DNA of 64,000 bases from Rhodocyclaceae bacterium (GTDB lineage Bacteria; Pseudomonadota; Gammaproteobacteria; Burkholderiales; Rhodocyclaceae): positions 1 to 64,000 of the forward strand of contig VEQD01000001.1 of NCBI GenBank assembly GCA_018883385.1, written 5' to 3'. The translations under genes and the position numbers were made by a program. Below are positions 41,032 to 52,826 of this stretch, piece after piece. The notes under the pieces were generated by a model, which made no database searches, had not been told where the DNA came from, and saw only the letters and a list, made by a program, of their open reading frames with translations. The stretch's first letter is position 1. Each line of letters begins with the position of its first letter.

Positions 41032-42084
41032 TCAGCTTGAGGTGGTAAGTTGGTCTAGAGCCCAGTCGATGTGCTCCTGAACGAGGGGGCTGGGTTGGGC
41101 TTTTTTGTTTTTTAGGGCTTCGATGTGCGCGGTCGATGGTGTGGCATTCCCCAGAGCCACCGCGATATTGCGTTGCCAGCGTTCATAGCCGATTCGACGG
41201 ATCGGGCTGCCTTCAAAACGGTTCAGGAAGGTTGCTTCGTCCCATGCGAACAGATCGAGCAGGGTGGTGGCGTCGAGTTGGTGGCGGGGTAAAAACGCCG
41301 GGTCGCCAGCGGTCGTGAACCGGTTCCAGGGACAAACCAATTGGCAGTCATCGCAACCATAGATGCGGTTGCCCATGGGTTTACGGAATTCGACGGGGAT
41401 GCTCCCGTGATGCTCAATCGTCAGATAGCTGATGCAGCGCCGGGCGTCGACCCGGTAGGGTGCGATGATGGCACCGGTGGGGCAATGGTCGATGCATTGA
41501 GTGCAGTCGCCGCAATGGGACGCAATTGGGGGGTCATACGTTATCGGCAGATCGCAGAGGATCTCGCCCAGAAAGTACCAAGACCCCTGGCGATCTAGTG
41601 ATAGGGTGTGCTTGCCCTCCCACCCCAGTCCCGACTGCGTGGCTAACGCCACTTCTTTAACGGGCGCGGAATCAGTGAAAGCGCGGTAAGTGAAGGGCCC
41701 CACAGTACCGGTCAGATGATCCGCCAGCGTCTGCAGGCGGTTACGGATGACCTTATGATAGTCACGTCCGAGCGCGTAACGTGACACATAAGCCGCGTCT
41801 CGATCAGACAGTTGTGCCTCAGCCGATTTGGCCTTTGCCGGCCAGTAGGGGAGACGCACGCTGATCACTGTGCGCGCTCCCGGTACCAGCTGTTCAGGGT
41901 GTTTGCGTAATTCCGCGTGACGCGCCATGTAATCCATGGTGCCGTGACAGCCATCGCGCAACCACTCATCCAGGCGTTGTTGCATGGCTTGCGGCACGCG
42001 CGCCGGGCCTATGCGGACATCGCTAAAGCCGAGTCGTTCGGCTTCTCGGATGATGCGCGTTTTAAGATCGGGCAAGTCAGTCAA
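41032..42084 (-). CDS. queG: Epoxyqueuosine reductase
   Basis: YALGRDYHKVIRNRLQTLAD; CGDCTQCIDHCPTGAI; YGCDDCQLVCPWNRF; probable TTG start at 42084. Confidence 0.92.
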   Translation of the reverse strand: MTDLPDLKTRIIREAERLGFSDVRIGPARVPQAMQQRLDEWLRDGCHGTMDYMARHAELRKHPEQLVPGARTVISVRLPYWPAKAKSAEAQLSDRDAAYVSRYALGRDYHKVIRNRLQTLADHLTGTVGPFTYRAFTDSAPVKEVALATQSGLGWEGKHTLSLDRQGSWYFLGEILCDLPITYDPPIASHCGDCTQCIDHCPTGAIIAPYRVDARRCISYLTIEHHGSIPVEFRKPMGNRIYGCDDCQLVCPWNRFTTAGDPAFLPRHQLDATTLLDLFAWDEATFLNRFEGSPIRRIGYERWQRNIAVALGNATPSTAHIEALKNKKAQPSPLVQEHIDWALDQLTTSS

Positions 42085-42559
42085 AGCGAACGCGCCATGC
42101 CTGCCAGAGTTGCGCGGCGGCCGCTGTCCCTTCGGCCGGTGACCATGAAGCGATTTCGTCGATCCTGAGTGGGACAAAGGGCCCCGCCTTCGCTTCGAAG
42201 AACACGCTATTGGTTTCCAGTGCCAATAGGGTGTGGGTGGTGCCATGTGGAATGTCGATGCCAAAGACGGGTCCTTGTGGACTGAGCGTTACAGCTTCAA
42301 GCACGGCGCCTTGATCATCGAAGCTCAGGTAGCCGAAGCGACCTCGCAGTGCCACGATACTTTCGTCTTTGTTTGGATCCAGGTGCCGGTGTGGTCGCAC
42401 GTAAGAACCAGGCTGCATGGCGTTGATGAGCCGATGCGCCGGAAAATCATCTGACGGATGAAAGTTGGCGTTCTTACGCTGCCGGTCCGCCATGGCGGCT
42501 GCCTGGCAAGTTTGATCAAGTAGGGCGTGGTCAATGAGGGTGGTGCGTGGCATGCGCAT
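42077..42559 (-). CDS. WbuC family cupin-fold protein
   Basis: ADRQRKNANFHPSDDFPAHRLINAMQPGSYVRPHRHLDPNKDESIVALRG resembles WbuC. Confidence 0.82.
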   Translation of the reverse strand: MRMPRTTLIDHALLDQTCQAAAMADRQRKNANFHPSDDFPAHRLINAMQPGSYVRPHRHLDPNKDESIVALRGRFGYLSFDDQGAVLEAVTLSPQGPVFGIDIPHGTTHTLLALETNSVFFEAKAGPFVPLRIDEIASWSPAEGTAAAAQLWQAWRVRFD

Positions 42560-42687
42560 GGGCTTTGGTAATGGATGTGCATGAATTATCCGCGATGTTG
42601 GAGACAGATCAATGGCATATTCGAACAACTTGCGGCAACATTCGGGCTTTGCAGAACGATTTCGGATTGACCAAGCCACCTTATTCC

Positions 42688-43170
42688 ATGCAGACGATTT
42701 CCCGAATCCTTCCTGACGAGGCGGCCACGCTGGCGGCGGGCGAGTCTATCGGTCGCCTCTTGGGTACCCAGCAGGGGTCAACCTTGCGGCTCCACGTCGA
42801 TCTGGTCGGTGATCTGGGGGCCGGTAAAACAACCGTGGTGCGCGGCGTGCTGCGCGGCCTGGGTTACACCGGGCGTGTGAAAAGTCCGACCTATCCCTTG
42901 TTGGAAAACTATCGGGTGGGCGATCTGAATCTGGCCCACTTCGATTTGTATCGCCTGGAAAGACCCGAGGCTTTTATCGAAGCCGGATTTGACGAGAGCT
43001 TTGTCGGCTCTGGCGTCCGTTTTGTGGAGTGGCCTGCGCAAGCCAAACCATACTTGCCCGCGGCTGACTGGCGGCTGACATTGAGCGAGACCCCGCAAGA
43101 GGGGCGTCTCATGTCGATTGAGGCGCTGAGTTCGGTGGGCGCCGCTTTATTGGCAGATGGGACCCTATGA
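42688..43170 (+). CDS. tsaE: tRNA threonylcarbamoyladenosine biosynthesis protein TsaE
   Basis: LVGDLGAGKTTVVRGVLRGLGYTGRVKSPTYPLLENY; HFDLYRL; FVEWP. Confidence 0.95.
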   Translation: MQTISRILPDEAATLAAGESIGRLLGTQQGSTLRLHVDLVGDLGAGKTTVVRGVLRGLGYTGRVKSPTYPLLENYRVGDLNLAHFDLYRLERPEAFIEAGFDESFVGSGVRFVEWPAQAKPYLPAADWRLTLSETPQEGRLMSIEALSSVGAALLADGTL

Positions 43171-43196
43171 AGTCTCGGGTTTGTCTTGTCCCCCCA

Positions 43197-44489
43197 ATGT
43201 CTCAGAACACTCGGCGCCGATTTCTCAAGTCGGTAGGGTCGCTTTGTCTGATGTCGGTCACACCGGTGGGCGTGCTGGCGGCCGGAGCTTCGTCGATTGT
43301 GGCGGTGCGTGTCTGGCCGGCCGAGGATTACACGCGCGTCACCATCGAGCATAAGGGTCCGGTGAGATTCACCCAAAGTGTCGTTCACAATCCGGAACGG
43401 CTGGTGGTGGACATTGAGGGTATCGAGCTGAATGGGGTCATGAAGAGTTTGGGTGACAAAGTCGGCCCGAATGATCCATATATCCGCCAACTGCGCGCGG
43501 CCAATTACAAACCTGGGGTTGTGCGTTTGGTAATGGATCTCAAGGGCGAAGTGGCGCCGCAGGTATTCAATCTGCCACCGGTGGGTAACTATGAGAGCCG
43601 GCTGGTGATGGATATCTATCCCGTTGTTCCGCAGGATCCATTGATGCAGCTGGTGAACAGCAAACAGGTGCCGGAGCAAAAAGCCAAGAGCGAGATCGCC
43701 AAACCGGAGCCTGCTAAGTCGCCGCTCGAGCCAGAGGTGCCGCCCAAGCAGGCAGAGGCGGTGCCCTCGCGGAGTGCCAAGAAATCGGCCAGGGCAGTGA
43801 CGATCATGCTGGATCCGGGTCATGGTGGCGAAGATCCGGGTGCGGTGGGTGCGCGCGGTTCAATGGAAAAGAATGTCACCCTTTCAATCGCCCGGCGTTT
43901 ACGCGAGCGCATCGAGAACGATCCGGCGATGAGGGCGGCCCTGACCCGTGATGGAGATTTTTTTGTGCCGTTGCAGACGCGCGTGCAAAAGGCCCGTCGG
44001 GCCAAAGCCGATCTTTTTGTGTCGATTCATGCCGATGCCTGGATCAAGCCTGAGGCGCGGGGCTCTTCGGTCTTTGTTCTTTCGGAAAAGGGCGCATCGA
44101 GCGCTGCTGCCCGTTACCTGGCGCAAAAAGAAAACGACGCCGACAAAGTGGGTGGTGCCAACTTGACGGTGGCGGATCCACACTTGGCGCGTACGCTGAT
44201 GGACCTGACCCAGACGGCGACCCAGAACGACAGCATGAAGCTTGGTAAATCCGTACTAACCAACCTGGGGAGTGTGAACGCATTGCACAAACCCGCTGTT
44301 GAACAGGCCGGCTTTGCCGTCCTTAAGGCGCCGGATATTCCCTCTATCCTGGTCGAAACGGCCTTTATTTCTAATCCAGAAGAGGAAAAGCGCCTCAACG
44401 ACGAGGAGTATCAGGAAAAACTCGCCGAGGCGATCATGCGCGGTATTCGGCAGTATCTGGCAAAAAACCCTGTATTCAATAAGGCCTAA
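43197..44489 (+). CDS. N-acetylmuramoyl-L-alanine amidase (AmiC-like, Tat-exported)
   Basis: MSQNTRRRFLKSVG twin-arginine signal; AMIN-like region; Amidase_3 IMLDPGHGGEDPGAVG, SIHADAW, LVETAFISNPEEE. Confidence 0.93.
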   Translation: MSQNTRRRFLKSVGSLCLMSVTPVGVLAAGASSIVAVRVWPAEDYTRVTIEHKGPVRFTQSVVHNPERLVVDIEGIELNGVMKSLGDKVGPNDPYIRQLRAANYKPGVVRLVMDLKGEVAPQVFNLPPVGNYESRLVMDIYPVVPQDPLMQLVNSKQVPEQKAKSEIAKPEPAKSPLEPEVPPKQAEAVPSRSAKKSARAVTIMLDPGHGGEDPGAVGARGSMEKNVTLSIARRLRERIENDPAMRAALTRDGDFFVPLQTRVQKARRAKADLFVSIHADAWIKPEARGSSVFVLSEKGASSAAARYLAQKENDADKVGGANLTVADPHLARTLMDLTQTATQNDSMKLGKSVLTNLGSVNALHKPAVEQAGFAVLKAPDIPSILVETAFISNPEEEKRLNDEEYQEKLAEAIMRGIRQYLAKNPVFNKA

Positions 44490-44516
44490 AGCCGAAGGCG
44501 CCCAGAATCGGGCGGC

Positions 44517-44538
44517 AAGCCTTTATAATGCAAGGCTT
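44517..44538. promoter_or_regulatory. Inverted repeat flanking a TATAAT element upstream of ribF
   Basis: AAGCCTT (44517-44523) - TATAAT (44524-44529) - GC - AAGGCTT (44532-44538). Confidence 0.4.
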
Positions 44539-44564
44539 ACCGGTTTCTGCCCCGTTTTTAATTC

Positions 44565-45545
44565 ATGCGCGTATTTCGCGGTCTTTATCCTGCCGCCGAT
44601 GCGGATGCCGTCATCACGATTGGTAATTTCGATGGCATGCACCTAGGGCATCAGGCGTTGTTGCGTCAGCTTCGCGCTGAGGCACACTCGCGCGGCCTCA
44701 AATCGTCGGTGCTGACCTTTGCGCCCCACCCGCGAGAGTTCTTCGCCAAGCAGCGGGGTGGGTTGAATGCCGTGATACCGGCCCGGCTGCATACCTTGCG
44801 TGAAAAACTCGAAGCGTTGGCGGCAGCCGGGGTTGAAGAGACCCGTATTTGCCACTTTGATGAGGCCTTTGCCAGTCTAAGCCCCGAAGATTTTGCGCGC
44901 ACCGTTCTGGTGGATGCGATGCGAGCCAAGCACGTGATGATCGGGGATGATTTTCGTTTTGGCGCACGACGTGTTGGCGACTTCGCCTTGCTCAAATCGC
45001 TGGGCGAACACCTCGGTTTTAGCGTATCTGCCCTGGATGCGCAGTGCTTGGCTGGTGAGCGTGTTTCCAGCTCACAAGTACGTGATGCGCTGGCGGCCGG
45101 CGACCTGGTGCGTGCCGAAGCATTGCTTGGCTACCCCTACGCCATGGAAGGCCGAGTTGTGTCTGGCCGCCAGTTGGGCCGCACCATTGGTGTGCCAACT
45201 GCCAATGTCAAGATTCGACACAACCCAATACCGCTGTGCGGCGTGTTTGCGGTCGATGTCGCGTTGGATGAAACGCGGGCGGCGGTGCCAGTCGCGACCC
45301 GTCGCCATGCCGGTATTGCCAACCTAGGGTACCGTCCCACATTGGGTGGTGATAAAAGGCCACTACTGGAAGTACACCTCTTCGACTTTGCCGGTGATCT
45401 TTATGGCGCACATCTTGATGTGCGTTTCCTCGCCAAGTTGCGCGACGAGATGGCTTTTGCCGATTTTGGTGCGTTGACCGCGCAGATCCAGCAGGATTTG
45501 ACGCAAGCGCGTTCGTTTTTTGATCAGTTTCCGATTCCTTCTTAA
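44565..45545 (+). CDS. ribF: Bifunctional riboflavin kinase/FMN adenylyltransferase
   Basis: [28 protein letters not shown]. Confidence 0.96.
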   Translation: MRVFRGLYPAADADAVITIGNFDGMHLGHQALLRQLRAEAHSRGLKSSVLTFAPHPREFFAKQRGGLNAVIPARLHTLREKLEALAAAGVEETRICHFDEAFASLSPEDFARTVLVDAMRAKHVMIGDDFRFGARRVGDFALLKSLGEHLGFSVSALDAQCLAGERVSSSQVRDALAAGDLVRAEALLGYPYAMEGRVVSGRQLGRTIGVPTANVKIRHNPIPLCGVFAVDVALDETRAAVPVATRRHAGIANLGYRPTLGGDKRPLLEVHLFDFAGDLYGAHLDVRFLAKLRDEMAFADFGALTAQIQQDLTQARSFFDQFPIPS

Positions 45546-45565
45546 ACCGTCTGTGTAGTCCTCTC

Positions 45566-48412
45566 ATGACCGAAAACAACAAGAATGCCCCGCAAAATGA
45601 TCAGGCCAAAGAAGCGCGTGCGACGCTGAATCTGGCCGATACCGCGTTCCCTATGCGGGGTGATTTACCCAAGCGCGAGCCGGGTTGGATCGCCGACTGG
45701 CAGAAGCGTGGTCTGTACCAGAAGATTCGGGCGCACACGCAAGGCCGCCCGCGTTTCGTGCTACACGACGGCCCTCCGTATGCCAATGGCGATATTCATA
45801 TTGGCCATGCCGTCAACAAGATTCTCAAGGACATCATTGTCCGTTCGAAAATACTCAGTGGATTTGATGCGCAGTACGTCCCGGGTTGGGATTGTCACGG
45901 TCTCCCCATTGAACATCAGATTGAAAAACAACACGGTCGTAATCTGCCTGCCGACGAGGTGCGAAAGCTTTGCCGTACCTATGCTGCCGAACAGGTGGCA
46001 CGGCAGAAAAAGGATTTCATCCGTCTGGGCGTGCTGGGCGACTGGGATAAACCCTACCTGACGATGAATTTTAGCGCCGAGGCCAATGAAATTCGTGCGC
46101 TAGGCAAGATGCTGGCCGATGGGTATCTGTATCAGGGCCTGAAACCCGTCAACTGGTGTCTGGATTGTCGCTCGGCGCTTGCTGAAGCCGAGGTGGAATA
46201 CGAAGACAAGCATTCGCCGGCGATCGACGTCGCCTTTGAAGTGCATCCGAATCACGCATCTAACGTGGCCAAGGCCTTTGGTCTCGATCATCTGGACGGC
46301 CCGGCTTTTGCCGTGATCTGGACGACCACGCCTTGGACATTACCGGCAAACGAGGCAGTGAGTGTCCATCCGACGGTCGAATATGTTTTGATCAGTACCG
46401 CCAAGGGCAACCTGATCCTGGGGGCTGAGCTGGCCGAAAGTGCATTGCAGCGATATGCGCTGCAGGGGCAGATCTTGGGTAAGTGCCATGGTGCTGCCCT
46501 TGAGCATGTTCTACTCAGGCATCCGTTCTACACGAAGGAAGTCCCCATGATCTGTGGCGAACACGTCACGACCGAAGCCGGCACTGGTCTCGTGCACACG
46601 GCGCCGGCCCATGGCGTTGACGACTTCACCATAGGTAAGAAGTATGGTCTGCCGGTTGAGAACCCTGTGGGTGACGATGGTTGCTTCCTGCAGAAGACAC
46701 CGCCACTGCCAACCGGTTCGCTGTCCGGCCTCAGCGTCTGGGAAGCCAATCCGAAGGTTCTCGAAACCCTGCGTGACAACCGACGACTTTTAGCCGAAGC
46801 CAAGCTGCAACATAGCTATCCGCACTGCTGGCGGCACAAGACGCCGATTATTTTCCGGGCGACCACGCAATGGTTCGTCGGTATGGATACGCCGCCCAAG
46901 CCGGGCGCGCCGACGCTGCGGCATCTCGCCGAAGTTGCGGTGGGTGACACCCACTTCTACCCGGCCTGGGGGCGTGCGCGCCTCGAAGCCATGATTCGCA
47001 ATCGCCCGGATTGGTGCGTGTCGCGTCAGCGCAACTGGGGTGTGCCGATCCCGTTCTTCCTCAACAAGGAAACGAACGAGCTGCACCCCCGTACGCCGGA
47101 ACTAATCGAAGAGGTCGCCAAGCGTATCGAGCAGTCTGGTATCGATGCCTGGTTCCAGCTGGATCCAACCGAGCTGCTCGGTGACGACGCCAACAATTAC
47201 CGTAAGCTGTCCGATACCCTGGACGTTTGGTTTGATTCGGGCACGACGCACTGGCACGTCATGCGTGGTTCGCATGCCGGTGAACACGCCTTTCCGGCCG
47301 ATCTGTATCTGGAAGGCTCGGATCAACACCGTGGCTGGTTCCAGTCGTCTTTGCTAACGGGCTGTGCACTGGATGGCCGTGCGCCTTACAAAGCACTACT
47401 GACCCACGGTTTTGTGGTGGATGGCAAGGGCCGCAAGATGTCCAAGTCGGTCGGCAACGTGATCTATCCGCAAGAAGTCGCCGACAAGATGGGCGCCGAA
47501 ATTCTGCGCTTGTGGGTGGCCAATACCGACTACTCAGGCGAACTGACGATTTCCGATGAAATTCTAAAACGCGTCGTTGAAGGCTACCGTCGTATCCGCA
47601 ATACGCTACGGTTTCTCCTGGCCAATACCGACGACTTTAATCCGGTCACCGACAGCGTGCCTGTCGAGCAGATGCTCGAAATCGACCGTTATGCCATCGA
47701 GATGGTGCATGCGCTGCAAAGCTCGATCCAGGCCGATTATGACCGTTACGATTTCCATCACATCGTGCAGTCACTGCAAAACTTCTGCTCGGAAGAGCTC
47801 GGCGCCTTCTATCTGGATGTACTCAAGGATCGCCTGTACACCACGGCGCCTAATTCGCGCGCTCGTCGTTCGGCGCAGACGGCACTATGGCTGATCACGC
47901 AGGTGATGCTACGTCTGATGGCGCCGATTCTGGCGTTTACGGCTGAAGAGGTCTGGACACTGCTGTCAAAGAGGCTGCCTGGTGCCCTGGATTCCATCAT
48001 GCTCAGCGATGCCGTCGCGCTGCCCGATATCGCCGGTGCGGCGGTGCTCTCTGACAAGTGGGCGCGTATTCGCGATATCCGTGCCGAAGTTGCACGCGCG
48101 ATGGAAGCGGTACGCAGTGAAGGTGCGATAGGTTCCTCGCTGCAGGCCGAGGTGAGCGTCACAGCCACGCCTGCGGACGCGTCGGCGCTGCGGAGTCTGG
48201 GCGACGATCTGAAGTTTGTGTTCATCAGTTCCGCTGCCAATGTGGTGGATGGGGATGACCTGGAGATCCGCGTCACGCCGAGTCAGCAACCGAAGTGCGA
48301 ACGCTGCTGGCATCAGCGCGACAGCGTCGGACAGGATACCGCGCAACCGGGCTGGTGCGATCGCTGCGTTGCCAACGTCAACGGTGCCGGTGAGGTGCGT
48401 GTCTGTGCCTGA
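45566..48412 (+). CDS. ileS: Isoleucyl-tRNA synthetase
   Basis: [36 protein letters not shown] (KMSKS); C-terminal Zn Cys motif CERCWHQRD. Confidence 0.98.
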   Translation: MTENNKNAPQNDQAKEARATLNLADTAFPMRGDLPKREPGWIADWQKRGLYQKIRAHTQGRPRFVLHDGPPYANGDIHIGHAVNKILKDIIVRSKILSGFDAQYVPGWDCHGLPIEHQIEKQHGRNLPADEVRKLCRTYAAEQVARQKKDFIRLGVLGDWDKPYLTMNFSAEANEIRALGKMLADGYLYQGLKPVNWCLDCRSALAEAEVEYEDKHSPAIDVAFEVHPNHASNVAKAFGLDHLDGPAFAVIWTTTPWTLPANEAVSVHPTVEYVLISTAKGNLILGAELAESALQRYALQGQILGKCHGAALEHVLLRHPFYTKEVPMICGEHVTTEAGTGLVHTAPAHGVDDFTIGKKYGLPVENPVGDDGCFLQKTPPLPTGSLSGLSVWEANPKVLETLRDNRRLLAEAKLQHSYPHCWRHKTPIIFRATTQWFVGMDTPPKPGAPTLRHLAEVAVGDTHFYPAWGRARLEAMIRNRPDWCVSRQRNWGVPIPFFLNKETNELHPRTPELIEEVAKRIEQSGIDAWFQLDPTELLGDDANNYRKLSDTLDVWFDSGTTHWHVMRGSHAGEHAFPADLYLEGSDQHRGWFQSSLLTGCALDGRAPYKALLTHGFVVDGKGRKMSKSVGNVIYPQEVADKMGAEILRLWVANTDYSGELTISDEILKRVVEGYRRIRNTLRFLLANTDDFNPVTDSVPVEQMLEIDRYAIEMVHALQSSIQADYDRYDFHHIVQSLQNFCSEELGAFYLDVLKDRLYTTAPNSRARRSAQTALWLITQVMLRLMAPILAFTAEEVWTLLSKRLPGALDSIMLSDAVALPDIAGAAVLSDKWARIRDIRAEVARAMEAVRSEGAIGSSLQAEVSVTATPADASALRSLGDDLKFVFISSAANVVDGDDLEIRVTPSQQPKCERCWHQRDSVGQDTAQPGWCDRCVANVNGAGEVRVCA

Positions 48413-48914
48413 TCAATTGAAAAAGTCAGGTAGTGGCGCCCTCGGTTTTGGCCTATGGGTGTCTGCACTGGTCATCTTGTTCGATCAGTTGACCAAGCTC
48501 TGGGTGTTTCATACCTTCGTGCCCGGCGAATCGATTGAGGTGACGCCGTTCTTCAACATGGTGCTGGTCTTCAACCCGGGGGCAGCCTTCAGTTTTCTGG
48601 CTGATCATGCAGGCTGGCAACGCTGGTTCTTCGCGTTGATCGCACTGGTCATTAGCAGCTGGATTGTCTGGCAGCTCCGTTCGTTGCGTCCTGGGACGTT
48701 CTATAGCTTGGCACTGGCGTTGATTATGGGCGGCGCATTGGGCAACCTGATCGATCGTCTCTGGCTCGGCATGGTCGTTGATTTCATTGACTTACATGCT
48801 GCAGGGTGGCACTGGCCGGCGTTTAATCTGGCGGATAGTGCTGTCTGTGTCGGCGCTGTCCTCTATGTGCTGTGCCAGTCGCGTCATGGTGATCTTAAGG
48901 AATTAAAGGTATGA
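48405..48914 (+). CDS. lspA: Lipoprotein signal peptidase
   Basis: [45 protein letters not shown] at 48405. Confidence 0.95.
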   Translation: MPDQLKKSGSGALGFGLWVSALVILFDQLTKLWVFHTFVPGESIEVTPFFNMVLVFNPGAAFSFLADHAGWQRWFFALIALVISSWIVWQLRSLRPGTFYSLALALIMGGALGNLIDRLWLGMVVDFIDLHAAGWHWPAFNLADSAVCVGAVLYVLCQSRHGDLKELKV

Positions 48915-49363
48915 GTCAGCAACATCAGCAGCACGAGTCATCCATTCAGGCAGATAGTTTTCTGACCCTGCATTATCGTCTGACGACACAGGACGGGGAG
49001 GAGGTTGTGAGCACCTTCGATCTTGGACCGGCGACGATCCAGATGGGGAATGGCGAGTTGAACGAAAACCTGGAGGCCTGTCTGGTTGGGCTGGTGCCGG
49101 GGGAACACGCCATCTTCGACGTGCCTGCCGAGGCAGGTTTTGGTCAGCATAATCCCGGTCTGGTGCAGCGTATTGCCATCAGTGCCTTGCCCGTGGGGCA
49201 GGATCTCAAGGAAAATACCCTGATCGAATTTACGTCGCCGGAGGGGGCCGAATTTGCAGGTTTTGTTCGCGAGCTCGACGCCACACACGCGCTGATGGAT
49301 TTCAATCATCCGCTGGCAGGCAAGAGCCTGTGTTTCGAAGTGCAGATTATCGGATTGCTATGA
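48911..49363 (+). CDS. fkpB: FKBP-type peptidyl-prolyl isomerase (FkpB/SlpA-like)
   Basis: [48 protein letters not shown]. Confidence 0.9.
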   Translation: MSQQHQQHESSIQADSFLTLHYRLTTQDGEEVVSTFDLGPATIQMGNGELNENLEACLVGLVPGEHAIFDVPAEAGFGQHNPGLVQRIAISALPVGQDLKENTLIEFTSPEGAEFAGFVRELDATHALMDFNHPLAGKSLCFEVQIIGLL

Positions 49364-50304
49364 GCACGACTGAATCCAACACGATGCCGATCATTCTGGC
49401 GAACCCACGCGGTTTCTGTGCCGGCGTGGAACGCGCGATCGCGATCGTCGAGCGTGCGCTGGAACAGTTTGGCGCGCCGATCTACGTGCGACATGAGGTG
49501 GTGCACAACAAATTCGTGGTTGAAGGCTTGCGTGCCCGCGGCGCCATCTTCATCGAAGCTTTGGCCGATGTGCCGCAAGGGTCGACACTCATCTTCAGCG
49601 CCCATGGCGTTCCTAAATCCGTGCGCGATGAGGCGGCCGAACGGGGTTTGCGTATTTTTGATGCCACCTGTCCGCTGGTGACCAAGGTGCATGTAGAAGT
49701 CTCCAAAATGCGCGCTGAGGGTCGTGAGATCATCATGATCGGTCATAAGGGCCACCCGGAGGTTGAGGGTACGATGGGGCAATCCACGGGCGGCATGTAT
49801 CTTGTCGAGACTATCGACGACGTCGAAAAACTCGAAGTGCCAAATCCCTTGCTGCTGGCCTATGTGACCCAAACGACCCTGTCGGTGGATGATGCTGCAA
49901 CGATCGTCAATGCGTTGCGCGCAAAATTTCCGGAAATCGTTGGGCCAAAAAAGGACGATATCTGCTACGCGACACAGAATCGACAGGACGCTGTGCGTGC
50001 ACTGGCTCAAAATTGCGATCTGGTGCTGGTGGTGGGTTCGGTCTCCAGCTCTAACTCGAACCGCTTACGAGAGTTGGCTATATTACTGGGTCGGCAGGCA
50101 TACCTCATTGACGGTGCCGCGAATATTGACCCCGCCTGGCTGGAAGGGAGGCCGCGCATAGGAGTCACCGCTGGGGCGTCCGCGCCTGAGGTGCTGGTCG
50201 AAGAAGTCATTGCACGGCTTCACGCACTGGGCGCCGGTTCGGTAGAGAGTCTCGATGGTGTTGTCGAAGACGTGAAGTTTCCGTTGCCAAGTGGGCTGCG
50301 TTGA
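49360..50304 (+). CDS. ispH: 4-hydroxy-3-methylbut-2-enyl diphosphate reductase
   Basis: [55 protein letters not shown]. Confidence 0.97.
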   Translation: MSTTESNTMPIILANPRGFCAGVERAIAIVERALEQFGAPIYVRHEVVHNKFVVEGLRARGAIFIEALADVPQGSTLIFSAHGVPKSVRDEAAERGLRIFDATCPLVTKVHVEVSKMRAEGREIIMIGHKGHPEVEGTMGQSTGGMYLVETIDDVEKLEVPNPLLLAYVTQTTLSVDDAATIVNALRAKFPEIVGPKKDDICYATQNRQDAVRALAQNCDLVLVVGSVSSSNSNRLRELAILLGRQAYLIDGAANIDPAWLEGRPRIGVTAGASAPEVLVEEVIARLHALGAGSVESLDGVVEDVKFPLPSGLR

Positions 50305-50313
50305 TCGGAGCCC

Positions 50314-52809
50314 ATGAGCAACCGGGAGCAGGGTAGCGCCGTGCCTGAACTATTAGTATCAGAGCGCCTCGCCTGTTACCACTGCGGGTTGGAGATTCCT
50401 GAGGGTGTCGACCTGCAGGTCTCGATCAGCGGTCAAAATCGTAGGATGTGCTGCGAGGGCTGTCGCGCCGTTGCTGAAGCCATTGTGGCGAACGGACTGG
50501 AAGCCTATTACAGCAATCGGGATTCGCTACCGGAGTCACCGCGCGAAGCAAGACCCGACATTCTCGATTCACTATCACTCTACGACCAGGTCGAGTTTCA
50601 AAAGACCTTCGTGCGCGCGCTTGGCGAGCATGAGCAGGAAGCGGCTCTTGTGCTCGAAGGGATTACCTGTGCGGCCTGCGTCTGGTTGAACGAACAGCAC
50701 GTGGCACGGCTTCCCGGGGTGCTTGCCGCCGAAGTTAATTACACGACGCGTCGAGCACGCATTCGTTGGGATGATCGTCGTATTGCCTTGTCACAGATTC
50801 TCAAGGCGATTGCCGATATCGGTTACCGTGCGTACCCCTTCGACCCGGCCCGTCAGGAAGCGCTTGCCCAGAAAGAGCGGCGAGCCATGCTCTGGCGTCT
50901 GGCCGTCTCGGGTCTCGGCATGATGCAGGTGATGATGTATGCCTATCCGACCTATGTCGCAAATGAAGGGGAGCTGACACCCGATGTCGAGACCTTGTTG
51001 CGTTGGTCGAGTCTGCTGCTGACGCTGCCGGTGATTCTCTATGCCTGTGGCCCGTTTTTCAGAAACGCCTGGCGCGATATCAAACTGCGGCGTGTCGGTA
51101 TGGATACACCGGTAGCGCTGGGTATCGGCGCGGCGTTTGTGGCGAGTGTTTGGGCAACGGTGATTGGACAGGGCCACGTCTATTACGACTCCATCAATAT
51201 GTTCGTGTTCTTTCTCCTGGGAGGACGCTATCTGGAATTGCTCGCTCGTCAGAAGGCGTTGCGGGCAACCGAGGAGCTGGGTCGTTTGGCGCCGGCGTTT
51301 GCCGATCGCTTCATCGGGCGAGGGGATACATCCGACCTGGAGCGGGTGTTAGTGTCGGCGCTCAACGTAGGCGATGAGGTCCTCGTGAAGCCCGGCACCC
51401 AGATACCGGCGGATGGCGTTGTCACTGATGGTGCATCCAACGTCGATGAATCATTGCTCACTGGCGAGAGCCATCCGGTTGCCAAGGCCATCGGTTCCGT
51501 AGTCACTGGTGGTTCGATGAATATCGACAGTCCTCTGACGGTGCGTGTGTCTCAGGTCGGCGAGGGGACACGGCTGGCTGCAATTCTAAGATTGATGGAG
51601 CGCGGGGCGCTGGAAAAGCCGGTCGCCGTGACCATGGCGGATCGCGTGGCCTCCCTGTTTCTCTGGGGGCTGTTGGGTTTATCGGCGCTGACGGCGGTGG
51701 TCTGGTGGCTGATCGATCCGGCGCGGGCCTTGCCGATCACGGTGGCGGTGTTAGTGGTCAGTTGTCCTTGCGCCTTGTCTTTGGCCACGCCCGTGGCGCT
51801 GACGATTGCCACGGGGCGGCTGGCGCGTGCGGGTTTGCTGGTCACGCGCGGTCATGCGATCGAGATGTTGGCGCAGGTGACGGACGTTGTCTTTGATAAG
51901 ACAGGCACATTGACCACGGGCGTGATGCAACTGGGGCATATTGAAACCCTGTCTGGGTTGGATGCTCAGGCGTGCCTGACATTGGCAGCCGCGCTGGAGC
52001 AACGTTCGTCGCATCCGCTTGGGCACGCCCTGTTGCGGGCAGTCGAGAATTCGCCTCTGCCAATCATCGTGGACGAGCAGCACGAAACAGGTGGCGGTAT
52101 CGAGGCCACCATTGCCGGTCGTCGTTTGCGGATCGGGCATGCGGACTTCGTGCGTCAACTGGTTGGGCAGGATTTGCCGTCCCAAGCACCTGCAGATAAC
52201 GCCCGTGCGGTGACAATGCTCTATTTGGGCGAACCCGGTGCTTGGTTGGCGCGTTTCGAGATCGCTGATGAAATTCGAGACGATGCCCATGAAACCATTC
52301 GTGATCTTCAATCGATGGGCTACCGCGTCGCGTTGCTGTCAGGCGATGCCCCCGAGGTGGTGGCCGAACTGGCCTCGAAACTGGGCATTTCGCTGGCCTA
52401 TGGTCGGGAAACCCCGCAATCCAAACTGGATCGGGTTGCCGCGTGGCAGACCGAGGGTCGGGTGGTTTGTATGGTGGGGGATGGTGTCAACGATGCGCCG
52501 GTCCTGGCCCAGGCGCAAGTGTCCGTGGCCATGGGTGAGGGGACGGAGCTGGCGCGAACACAGGGAGACTGTGTGTTGCTGGGACGCCATCTGTCTGTGC
52601 TGGTCGAAGGGCTCGCCCTGGCTCGGGCGGCACGCCGGACCATTCGCGAGAACCTCTGGTGGGCAGTGATTTACAATACCGTGGCATTACCCGTGGCGAT
52701 GGGCGGCTTTTTGACCCCCTGGATGGCCGGGATCGGTATGTCGTTCAGTTCGCTCTGGGTGGTCTTGAATTCTTTAAGGCTACAGCGCAAGGTTGTCGTC
52801 GGCCGTTAA
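50314..52809 (+). CDS. ccoI: cbb3 oxidase-associated copper P-type ATPase (CcoI/FixI)
   Basis: N-terminal CYHCG/CCEGC region, GITCAACVW, VVSCPCALSLATP, DKTGTLT; followed by ccoS. Confidence 0.93.
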   Translation: MSNREQGSAVPELLVSERLACYHCGLEIPEGVDLQVSISGQNRRMCCEGCRAVAEAIVANGLEAYYSNRDSLPESPREARPDILDSLSLYDQVEFQKTFVRALGEHEQEAALVLEGITCAACVWLNEQHVARLPGVLAAEVNYTTRRARIRWDDRRIALSQILKAIADIGYRAYPFDPARQEALAQKERRAMLWRLAVSGLGMMQVMMYAYPTYVANEGELTPDVETLLRWSSLLLTLPVILYACGPFFRNAWRDIKLRRVGMDTPVALGIGAAFVASVWATVIGQGHVYYDSINMFVFFLLGGRYLELLARQKALRATEELGRLAPAFADRFIGRGDTSDLERVLVSALNVGDEVLVKPGTQIPADGVVTDGASNVDESLLTGESHPVAKAIGSVVTGGSMNIDSPLTVRVSQVGEGTRLAAILRLMERGALEKPVAVTMADRVASLFLWGLLGLSALTAVVWWLIDPARALPITVAVLVVSCPCALSLATPVALTIATGRLARAGLLVTRGHAIEMLAQVTDVVFDKTGTLTTGVMQLGHIETLSGLDAQACLTLAAALEQRSSHPLGHALLRAVENSPLPIIVDEQHETGGGIEATIAGRRLRIGHADFVRQLVGQDLPSQAPADNARAVTMLYLGEPGAWLARFEIADEIRDDAHETIRDLQSMGYRVALLSGDAPEVVAELASKLGISLAYGRETPQSKLDRVAAWQTEGRVVCMVGDGVNDAPVLAQAQVSVAMGEGTELARTQGDCVLLGRHLSVLVEGLALARAARRTIRENLWWAVIYNTVALPVAMGGFLTPWMAGIGMSFSSLWVVLNSLRLQRKVVVGR

Positions 52810-52826
52810 TTTGTTCGGAGCCCTCT

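Noticed and set aside
42909-43823. 304-aa minus-strand ORF opposite tsaE/amiC
   Set aside because: His/Arg-rich shadow ORF overlapping two conserved genes.
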